Part shown: positions 15,117 to 20,436 of the stretch, piece by piece
Numbering within the stretch: position 1 is the first letter of the stretch
Layout of the letters: each line of letters starts with the position of its first letter
Assembly: GCA_035711845.1 (NCBI GenBank)
Contig: DASTBU010000123.1
Span: 1 to 20,436, forward strand
Direction: 5' to 3'
DNA length: 20,436 bases
Source: DASTBU01 sp035711845
GTDB lineage: Bacteria > Acidobacteriota > Vicinamibacteria > Vicinamibacterales > 2-12-FULL-66-21
Position numbers and translations under genes: made by a program
Notes under the pieces: model-generated
Seen by the model: the letters and a program-made list of their open reading frames with translations, nothing else
Told to the model about the DNA's origin: nothing
Databases searched by the model: none

Positions 15117-16040
15117 ATGATCCTCATGAAAGGCACGTGCGCGTCCCTGGTGCTGACCGTCGCCCTGGCGGCTCCCGCGGCCGCGCAGGAAAACTCGCTC
15201 GAGACAGCTCGCAACCTGTATGCGTCCGCGCGGTACGACGAGGCGCTTCTGGTGCTGAACGGTCTCCGGCCCGGTCCCGATGTCACGAACGACCTGAAAG
15301 CGATCGAGCAGTACCGTTCGTTGTGCCTGTTGGCGCTCGGACGAGCCGAAGAAGCAGAGGCGGCCATCTCGGCGGTGATCGCTGCCGACCCGATGTATCA
15401 GCCGAGCGAAGCCGAGGCATCCCCGCGTGTGCGCGCCGCGTTCGCTGAGGTGCGCCAGCGCCGCCTGCCGGACATCAGTCGCGAGCGGTACAGCTCGGCG
15501 AAAGCCGCGTTCGATCGCAAGGACTTCGCTCGGTCCGAACAGGAGTTCCGGGAGCTGCTCCAGCTGATCGACGATCCCGATATGGGCGGACGTCTGGCGG
15601 ACCTGCGCGTGCTCGTGGAGGGCTTCCTGGATCTCAGCACCGCGGCGGCCGCACCGCCTCCGGCGCCGCAGTCCGCCGAGCCGGCGCCGGCATCTCCGCC
15701 TCCGGCCCCGCCCGCCGCGCCGGCTCCAGCGACGCCTGAGGTTCAGTCCGACCGAGTGTTCGGCGCCGAAGATAACGGCGTGGTACCGCCGGTGGCCATA
15801 AAGCAGGAGGTGCCGCGGCTTCCGTCCACGATCGCGTCGCAAACCCGGGAACGCGGTCTGATGGAAATCGTGATCGACGAACAGGGAAGGGTCACCCACA
15901 TCGAGCTCAGAGGGCGGATGCATCCCGTCTTCGACAGCCAATTGATCGCGGCGGCCAAGGACTGGCGCTACAGGCCCGCGACATTCAACGGGCGCGCGGT
16001 CAAGTATCGCAAGCTGGTCCAGATCAACATTACCAAGTGA
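15117..16040 (+). CDS. Secreted TPR-like / proline-rich / TonB C-terminal domain protein
   Basis: The 307-residue product lies 25 bp after the PEGA gene and is probably in the same operon. It begins with a cleavable signal peptide (residues 1-24, VALAAPAAAQ) instead of the uncleaved anchor of a classical TonB. Residues about 26-170 are helical with TPR-like pairs ('ARNLYASARYDEALLVLNGL', 'AFDRKDFARSEQEFRELLQL'). A Pro/Ala spacer spans about 178-208. Residues about 232-305 form a TonB-C-like domain ('GLMEIVIDEQGRVTHIEL', 'FDSQLIAAAKDWRYRPATFNGRAV'). With no membrane anchor it cannot transduce ExbBD force as TonB does; a periplasmic adaptor role is more likely. An in-frame ATG at 15126 is an alternative start. 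GGGAAGG (15097-15103) and TGAAG (15105-15109) precede the chosen start. Confidence 0.88.
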   Translation: MILMKGTCASLVLTVALAAPAAAQENSLETARNLYASARYDEALLVLNGLRPGPDVTNDLKAIEQYRSLCLLALGRAEEAEAAISAVIAADPMYQPSEAEASPRVRAAFAEVRQRRLPDISRERYSSAKAAFDRKDFARSEQEFRELLQLIDDPDMGGRLADLRVLVEGFLDLSTAAAAPPPAPQSAEPAPASPPPAPPAAPAPATPEVQSDRVFGAEDNGVVPPVAIKQEVPRLPSTIASQTRERGLMEIVIDEQGRVTHIELRGRMHPVFDSQLIAAAKDWRYRPATFNGRAVKYRKLVQINITK

Positions 16041-16062
16041 CCCTCGGTGCGCCGGCAAGAAG

Positions 16063-16086
16063 ACTCAGCCGAACACGCTGCTGAGT
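16063..16086 (+). terminator. Possible weak terminator hairpin after the PEGA/TonB-C operon
   Basis: ACTCAGC (16063-16069) pairs with GCTGAGT (16080-16086) across a 10-nt loop, 22 nt after the stop at 16040. Only a short T-containing stretch (ATGGTTT) follows, so Rho-independent activity is doubtful. Confidence 0.3.
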
Positions 16087-16098
16087 ATGGTTTCCGTG

Positions 16099-16135
16099 GA
16101 CGAGCACGCACGTGTGTCGACGAGCACGCACGTGT
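16099..16135 (+). repeat. 17-bp direct repeat, period 20
   Basis: GACGAGCACGCACGTGT occurs at 16099-16115 and again at 16119-16135. Each copy contains the palindromic core CACGTG shifted by one base (GCACGTGT). The spacing of 20 bp, about two helical turns, would suit two protein-binding sites, but no regulator is identifiable. Confidence 0.7.
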
Positions 16136-16182
16136 ACCGTGTACTCCGGCGAAATGGTTGGGAAGCTGAAGTCCCACCTGAC

Positions 16183-16232
16183 GGTCTTGACCCAGGAGAC
16201 TCATTTGTACAAGTTCTGACGGGGTCAAGACC
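16183..16232. repeat. Inverted repeat with 11-bp arms in the intergenic region
   Basis: GGTCTTGACCC (16183-16193) and GGGTCAAGACC (16222-16232) are exact reverse complements flanking 28 bp; the centre holds the small palindrome TTGTACAA. It resembles REP-like or mobile-element-associated inverted repeats. Together with the hairpin and the direct repeat this accounts for most structure in the 340-bp gap 16041-16380, which otherwise holds no gene that I can support. Confidence 0.75.
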
Positions 16233-16380
16233 TCCAGCGTGTAATTTCCTGGACGCTCAGAGACCCCGGCCGCTCAGCTGTTAGTCCTCGAGAAACGAGC
16301 CCTGCCGCACAACCGCCGGTTTTTCCTGCGTTGCCGCCCCTCGCTCAGGCTGGCAGGGAAGTAGCAGGACAACGGCCGGA

Positions 16381-18378
16381 ATGCTTACCGACGACACGAG
16401 ACTCTCCCTAGCTGATCTGTCCATCGCCGGCATTCTTCTGCGTCCGAGTGAGTCCGTGACGATAGTTCGCGAGCTCATTCTCCAGGTAGTGGGCGGCTCG
16501 GTTCCCGGTGTGCCTTTACCACACGTCATTCGTCTGATGCCCTGCGGTACCATCACGGTCGAAGGGCCTGTTGCGTCCGACCGCGCGGTCTCGCGAGCCG
16601 CGCAGCTGCTCGATGCGTTGCTCCCGCCTTTCGATGCGGCACGCGAGCTGAAAGTGCCCGGCGCGCTTCGACTGGTTGTGGCACGGGCACGCGGAACCCT
16701 TGACGTCCCCTGTTACGAATCTCTCGAACAGTTCGCCGACGCCCTGCTGCGATTCAGCGATCCCGATCCGCCTGCGCGGATACGCGAGCTGGCCGCAGCG
16801 TGGGCGGCTGCTGCGGGAAAACCCACCAGCGCCGTGGTCATGCCTTCGACGGGCTCGCTCCGATCCGAGGGTGGAAGCAAACAAGAAGAGAGCGCTATCC
16901 CTGCGGGCGCAACGGGGGCTGGCGACGTCACGCTCGACCGTCGAGATGCCGTGCCGCTCACCATCTCGGACATACGTCGGGCACGCCGTGGAACGGGGCT
17001 GACGCTTGGGCAGATTTCTGAACGAAGCAGCATACCGGTCGCGCTTCTGCGGCAGCTCGAGTGGGGCTACCTGAGAAACTGGCCTGCCGGCATGTACGGC
17101 CGCGCCGAATTGACACGATACGCGCGCGCGGCGGGCCTCGATGAGCGGATGGTCCTCGCTACCGTCGGGCCCCTTGTCGCCAGTATCGGTGCGAGAGAGG
17201 ATTCCGAGGTCGCTGTCGAGGGGGTCGAGGTCGGAACGAAGACGGACGCGACGGTCGTGATCGAAGATCTGCCGTTGAACCCAGAACTGGACAACGCTCC
17301 GGTAGTGCCGGAGCCCTTCAGATGGAGACGAGCGGCAGTCGCGGCTTCCTTCGGCATCGCCGCAATGCTCGCCCTGCTCGTCCTGCCGCCGTTGCCGGAC
17401 ATCCCAGCGTGGAGGCCATCCACGCAGTTGGCCGAGGGGCTTGCCTCGGCGGGCACAAGTGGCCGACCCGCCGAAAAGACCCCGTCCGCCGACGCAACAG
17501 GCGCCAACCAGAAGGTGGGTTTGGCCCCTCGAGGCCCGAATTCCGCATCCCGCTCCCGCAGCCCTGCCGGCGATGTGGTTGAACCGGCTCGCGGCGTACC
17601 AAATCTCGGAGTTGCCTGGTCATCGTCTTTGGCTTCGGTCGGAAGCGCGATGTTCTTTCGGCCCGGGGAAAGCGAAGGAGCGGCACCGGGGCTGGTGCAG
17701 GCCGGTTCGGTAGGGGAGAACGTACTGCTGCGCATTACGCGCGTGGTGGACGACAACTCCCAGAATTTCCACGCACGTCCGTCGCCGGATGGAACGCGCA
17801 TCGCCTTCGACTCCGATCGAGAGGGCGAGCGCGGGGTCTATGTCGCGAAGGCTGACGGTTCGGATGTGCGCAGGATCACGGGCGAAGGGTTTGCGGCCAT
17901 CCCGAGCTGGTCTCCGAACGGGAAGGCCCTCGCCGTGATTCGGGCCGAGCCCGACAGGCCGGCCGTCTGGAATCTCTGGCTGGTCGATCTCGAGTCAGGC
18001 GATCTCCGTCGCCTCACCTCTCATCGGTCCGGACAGCCATGGGGCGGCTCGTGGTTCCCCGATGGAAAGCGACTGGCCTATAGCCACGAAGGTCGGCTCG
18101 TGATCCTGGATGTGGACAGCGGACGGGAACGGCTATATCCGTCCCCCCGGAAAGGACGCCCGATCCGAACACCCGCCGTCTCGCCGGAAGGGGATCGGAT
18201 CATGCTCCAGCTGCAGGGAGACGGGGCCTGGCTTTTCGACTTGAGGGACGGATCCACCCGCAGGGTTCTCGGGGATCCCTCGGCCGAGGAGTTCACCTGG
18301 TCCCCTGACGGACGCCGTGTCGCCTACTACTCCCGCCGGTCGGGGCAGTGGGCCGTCTGGCTGATGGCGCCTGGTTGA
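16381..18378 (+). CDS. RodZ-like helix-turn-helix / single membrane span / TolB-like propeller fusion protein
   Basis: The 665-residue protein starts at the first available ATG; no strong ribosome-binding site is visible. Residues about 193-265 (LTISDIRRARRGTGLTLGQI ... SSIPVALLRQLEWGYLRNWP ... MYGRAELTRYARAAGLD) match the RodZ-type helix-turn-helix, which in RodZ binds MreB in the cytoplasm. A span at about 316-338 (RRAAVAASFGIAAMLALLVL) predicts one membrane crossing. A disordered Ser/Pro/Gly region (about 340-445) leads to a PD40/TolB-like propeller (about 450-662) with repeated SPDG/SPNG blades (ARPSPDGTRIAFDSD, IPSWSPNGKALAVI, GSWFPDGKRLAYS, AVSPEGDRIML, FTWSPDGRRVAYYS). This replaces RodZ's usual C-terminal domain. 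Residues 1-140 are unassigned but align by eye to a kinase C-lobe (HVIRLMPCGTITVEG; ALRLVVARARGTLDV). Likely role: linking cytoskeleton or regulation to the periplasm; inferred. Confidence 0.85.
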   Translation: MLTDDTRLSLADLSIAGILLRPSESVTIVRELILQVVGGSVPGVPLPHVIRLMPCGTITVEGPVASDRAVSRAAQLLDALLPPFDAARELKVPGALRLVVARARGTLDVPCYESLEQFADALLRFSDPDPPARIRELAAAWAAAAGKPTSAVVMPSTGSLRSEGGSKQEESAIPAGATGAGDVTLDRRDAVPLTISDIRRARRGTGLTLGQISERSSIPVALLRQLEWGYLRNWPAGMYGRAELTRYARAAGLDERMVLATVGPLVASIGAREDSEVAVEGVEVGTKTDATVVIEDLPLNPELDNAPVVPEPFRWRRAAVAASFGIAAMLALLVLPPLPDIPAWRPSTQLAEGLASAGTSGRPAEKTPSADATGANQKVGLAPRGPNSASRSRSPAGDVVEPARGVPNLGVAWSSSLASVGSAMFFRPGESEGAAPGLVQAGSVGENVLLRITRVVDDNSQNFHARPSPDGTRIAFDSDREGERGVYVAKADGSDVRRITGEGFAAIPSWSPNGKALAVIRAEPDRPAVWNLWLVDLESGDLRRLTSHRSGQPWGGSWFPDGKRLAYSHEGRLVILDVDSGRERLYPSPRKGRPIRTPAVSPEGDRIMLQLQGDGAWLFDLRDGSTRRVLGDPSAEEFTWSPDGRRVAYYSRRSGQWAVWLMAPG

Positions 18379-18402
18379 CCACCCCGGTCCCCCCCAGCAT
18401 GG

Positions 18403-18408
18403 TAAAAT
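18403..18408 (+). promoter_or_regulatory. Putative -10 element (TAAAAT) just upstream of the M23 gene
   Basis: TAAAAT lies in an otherwise GC-rich 42-bp gap and ends 12 nt before the ATG at 18421. A TTGACC (18375-18380) lies upstream, but the spacer of 22 bp is too long for a good -35. Transcription starting about 7 nt downstream would give a leader of about 6 nt, and no Shine-Dalgarno sequence is present. This suggests a near-leaderless mRNA and a promoter separate from the preceding gene. Confidence 0.45.
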
Positions 18409-18420
18409 ACTCGGGCTTTG

Positions 18421-19677
18421 ATGGCCCGGAACGCAGCACCGGCCGCCGCTCTTGCCGCGCTCCTGACCGCCTGCGCGGCGGTGCCGGAGGCGCCACCGTC
18501 CACGCCCGGCCAGGACATCGTCCTTCCCCTCGACAGCCAGATCATCGAGGCGGTGGTGCCGCGGAATGCGACCCTGGATGGCCTTCTCCGGCAGCACAAT
18601 CTCAACCTCGAGCTGATCCAGGCTGCCATCGAGTCTGCGCGCGATGTCTTCGATCCGCGCGATCTGCGTGCGAATCGCCCATATCGGTTGGTGCGATCGC
18701 TCGACGGTCTGCTGCGCGAGTTCGAATACCAGATTGACGCGGACAGGTTCCTGCGGATCGTCAACCCGGACCGATCGCAGCCGGCTGTCCTGCGGGCGCA
18801 AGTGCTGTCCTATGACAAGGAGGTCACGGTCGCGGCGATTCGGGGCGTGATCGACACGGAGCAAAATTCGTTGATCGCGGCGGTGACCGAGGCCGGCGAG
18901 GACGTGAACTTCGCCATTTCCCTGGCGGCGCTGTTCAGCGGACAGATCGACTTCCAGAGCGAGCTCCAGCCGGGCGACAGCTTCGAGGTCCTGTTCGAGA
19001 AAGCCACAATCGAGGGAGACTTCGCCGGCTACGGCTCTATTCTGGGCGCCCGTTTCAGCAACGACGGCCGGGATTACCAGGCCTATCGTTGGGTGAACCC
19101 GGGCACCGGGAAGCCCGGCTACTACGACGAGGAGGGCCGCTCGCTGAAGCGCACCCTTCTGAAGTCTCCGCTCAGGTTCGAGCCCCGCATCACGTCAGGG
19201 TTTTCACGACGACGGCTGCATCCGGTGCACCGGAGGTATCGGGCGCACCTGGGTGTCGACTATGCCGCTCCCCGGGGGGCGCCCGTCGTGGCTGTCGCGT
19301 CGGGCGTGGTGGTGTCAGCGGGTTGGGCAGGCGGCGGCGGGAATCAGGTCCGCCTGCGTCATGCCAGCGGCCTCGAGAGTTACTACCTCCACCTGTCGTC
19401 GTTCGCTAAAGGTATTCGCCGCGGCGCGAGGGTCGACCAGGGGCAGCTGATCGGGCGCGTGGGGGCGACAGGCACCGCCACGGGACCGCATCTCGATTAT
19501 CGGCTGCGCAAGAACGGCGTGTTCGTGGACCCGCGGCGGCAGCACGCGCGTCAGCCACCCGGCGATCCCATTCCCACGAATCTGCTGGCTGACTACCGCG
19601 TCGCTCGCGACGGGGTCGTCGGACAGCTTTCGACGATCCTGCTCGCGCACCCCGACGCAGTCCGCGCCAACCAATAG
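18421..19677 (+). CDS. M23-family (LytM/MepM-like) metallopeptidase lipoprotein
   Basis: The 418-residue product starts at ATG GCC CGG; a TTG one codon upstream (18418) is possible. The N-terminus ends in a lipobox LTAC with C18, so it is a lipoprotein. Residues about 40-110 resemble the OapA/LysM-like N-terminal part of MepM-type proteins ('NATLDGLLRQHNLNLELIQAAI'). A middle beta-rich region follows (about 120-250). The LytM domain spans about 255-372, with H276 and D280 (HLGVDYAAP), H324 (YLHLS) and GPHLDYRL (H357, D359). The usual second His of the HxH motif is Asp here. The protein probably cleaves, or helps activate cleavage of, peptidoglycan cross-links in the periplasm. Together with the RodZ-like gene 42 bp upstream it points to cell-wall remodelling. 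Confidence 0.9.
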   Translation: MARNAAPAAALAALLTACAAVPEAPPSTPGQDIVLPLDSQIIEAVVPRNATLDGLLRQHNLNLELIQAAIESARDVFDPRDLRANRPYRLVRSLDGLLREFEYQIDADRFLRIVNPDRSQPAVLRAQVLSYDKEVTVAAIRGVIDTEQNSLIAAVTEAGEDVNFAISLAALFSGQIDFQSELQPGDSFEVLFEKATIEGDFAGYGSILGARFSNDGRDYQAYRWVNPGTGKPGYYDEEGRSLKRTLLKSPLRFEPRITSGFSRRRLHPVHRRYRAHLGVDYAAPRGAPVVAVASGVVVSAGWAGGGGNQVRLRHASGLESYYLHLSSFAKGIRRGARVDQGQLIGRVGATGTATGPHLDYRLRKNGVFVDPRRQHARQPPGDPIPTNLLADYRVARDGVVGQLSTILLAHPDAVRANQ

Positions 19678-19730
19678 CGGGATCCCGCAGCCATCGGCGT
19701 CCGTTGTCCTGATTCAGCGTCCGGCTCGGT

Positions 19731-19750
19731 GACCGGCCAGGCGGCCGGTC
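19731..19750 (+). terminator. GC-rich hairpin after the M23 gene
   Basis: GACCGGCC (19731-19738) and GGCCGGTC (19743-19750) form an 8-bp perfect stem with an AGGC loop, 54 nt after the stop at 19677. No T-tract follows, so it may terminate only weakly or with Rho, but its position between two plus-strand genes fits a transcript end. Confidence 0.35.
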
Positions 19751-19808
19751 GACTGCCTCCCCCGATGACCGCCGCGGCCCTGCGTCGCCAACACACCCCG
19801 GTCGTGGT

Positions 19809-19814
19809 TAGAAT
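19809..19814 (+). promoter_or_regulatory. Putative -10 element (TAGAAT) for the DUF1015 gene
   Basis: TAGAAT matches 5 of 6 consensus bases. Its expected start, 7 nt downstream, falls on the A of the ATG at 19821, so a leaderless mRNA is predicted. No Shine-Dalgarno sequence and no clear -35 hexamer are present. Confidence 0.4.
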
Positions 19815-19820
19815 GTCTGG

Positions 19821-20436
19821 ATGTCCATGCTCTACGCCTTCAGAGCCTTGCGGCCCAGCCCCGAATCCGCGTCTGCCGTGTCGTCGGTTCCCTACGATGT
19901 CGTCAGCACGGAGGAGGCACGCCAGATCGCGGCGGGCAATCCCCTGAGCTTCCTGCGCGTCACGCGGTCCGAGGTCGACCTGCCGCCGGATCAGGATCCC
20001 TACGCGCCAGAGGTGTACGCCCGGGCGAAGGAGAATCTGGCGGCATTGCGCGAGAAGGCGGTGCTCATCGTCGACGAGAAGCCATCGCTGTACTTCTATC
20101 GCCTGCGCATGGGCTCGCACGAGCAGACGGGCATCGCCGGCTGCTTTTCCGTCGACGAATACGAGCAGGACGTGATCCGCAAACACGAGCGGACGCGCCG
20201 GGACAAGGAAGACGACCGCACGCGTCACATCCTGGAGTTGCGCGCGCAGACCGGCGTCGTATTTCTGACCTATCCGGCCTCGTCCGAGGTCGACGCGCTG
20301 GCCGGCCGCGTTACGGCCGGGGAACCCCTCTACGATTTCACCAGCGCCGACGGCGTGCGGCACACCGTGTGGCGCGGCGGCGCCGACGTCGACCCGAAGA
20401 TCATTTCGGCTTTCGCTCGGATTCCGGCGCTCCACA
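19821..20436 (+). CDS. DUF1015-family protein, 3'-truncated by the window edge
   Basis: The frame from ATG TCC ATG is open for 205 codons to the window edge, so roughly half of a normal-length family member is visible. The N-terminus MSMLYAFRALRPSPESASAV with 'VSSVPYDVVSTEEARQIAAGNPLSFLRVTR' (21-50) and the highly characteristic 'VIRKHERTRRDKEDDRTRH' (118-136) identify DUF1015. The family's biochemical function is not established to my knowledge. I recall members next to serine-biosynthesis genes (serA/serC) in other bacteria; the neighbouring gene beyond the edge would test that here. ATG 19827 is an alternative start. No signal peptide; probably cytoplasmic. Confidence 0.88.
   Translation, partial: MSMLYAFRALRPSPESASAVSSVPYDVVSTEEARQIAAGNPLSFLRVTRSEVDLPPDQDPYAPEVYARAKENLAALREKAVLIVDEKPSLYFYRLRMGSHEQTGIAGCFSVDEYEQDVIRKHERTRRDKEDDRTRHILELRAQTGVVFLTYPASSEVDALAGRVTAGEPLYDFTSADGVRHTVWRGGADVDPKIISAFARIPALH

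Noticed and set aside
15072..16058. Open frame of 328 codons on the minus strand opposite the TonB-C gene
   Set aside because: Composition is Arg/Gly/His-rich with no domain; the plus-strand frame has a signal peptide and TonB-C domain.
16141..16300. Insertion-sequence remnant around the inverted repeat
   Set aside because: No transposase fragment is seen on either strand and no target-site duplication is evident, so only the repeat itself is reported.
19677..19688. Palindrome GCGGGATCCCGC at the stop of the M23 gene as a terminator
   Set aside because: It is a continuous palindrome with no room for a loop and no T-tract; the hairpin at 19731-19750 is a better candidate.

Overview
The window reads as chromosomal DNA of a high-GC, Gram-negative, diderm bacterium. 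The best guess is Acidobacteriota, probably a Vicinamibacteria-like soil lineage. This rests on family content, not on a marker gene: an Oar-like TonB-dependent receptor with a carboxypeptidase-regulatory-like N-terminus, paralogous PQQ-like propeller proteins, two secreted M28 peptidases, a PEGA-repeat pseudokinase and short heptamer-type intergenic repeats. Almost every product carries a signal peptide, lipobox or membrane segment, so this is a cell-envelope and secretion region. I see no rRNA, tRNA, CRISPR array, transposase or phage gene.

Left part (1-8710). Two paralogous PQQ-like beta-propeller genes diverge from a 249-bp region (1-965 minus, running off the left edge; 1215-2543 plus). 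The second converges on, and overlaps by 4 bp, a large TonB-dependent receptor (2540-5695 minus). A divergent control region with a dyad follows. Next come a secreted PHP-type metal-dependent phosphoesterase (5961-7148) and an M28 peptidase lipoprotein (7154-8629), joined by a 9-bp tandem repeat that holds the stop codon of the first and the start codons of the second. A heptamer array fills the 81-bp gap before the next, convergent gene.

Middle (8711-12470, minus). A polytopic GT-C-like membrane protein with a discoidin-like C-terminal domain lies downstream of a second secreted M28 peptidase. A 16-bp perfect hairpin built from inverted heptamers separates them.

Right part (12773-20436, all plus). 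This holds a membrane-anchored pseudokinase with four PEGA modules, a secreted TPR/proline-rich/TonB-C protein 25 bp downstream, a protein fusing a RodZ-like helix-turn-helix, one membrane span and a TolB-like propeller, an M23 (LytM) lipoprotein, and the start of a DUF1015 gene that runs off the right edge. The first four suggest an envelope sensing or morphogenesis module. That is inference from domain content and order.

The most unusual items are the RodZ-HTH/propeller fusion, whose N-terminus may be a vestigial kinase lobe; the repeat arrays placed exactly at gene junctions; and the recurrence of -10 elements so close to start codons that leaderless or near-leaderless transcripts are likely.
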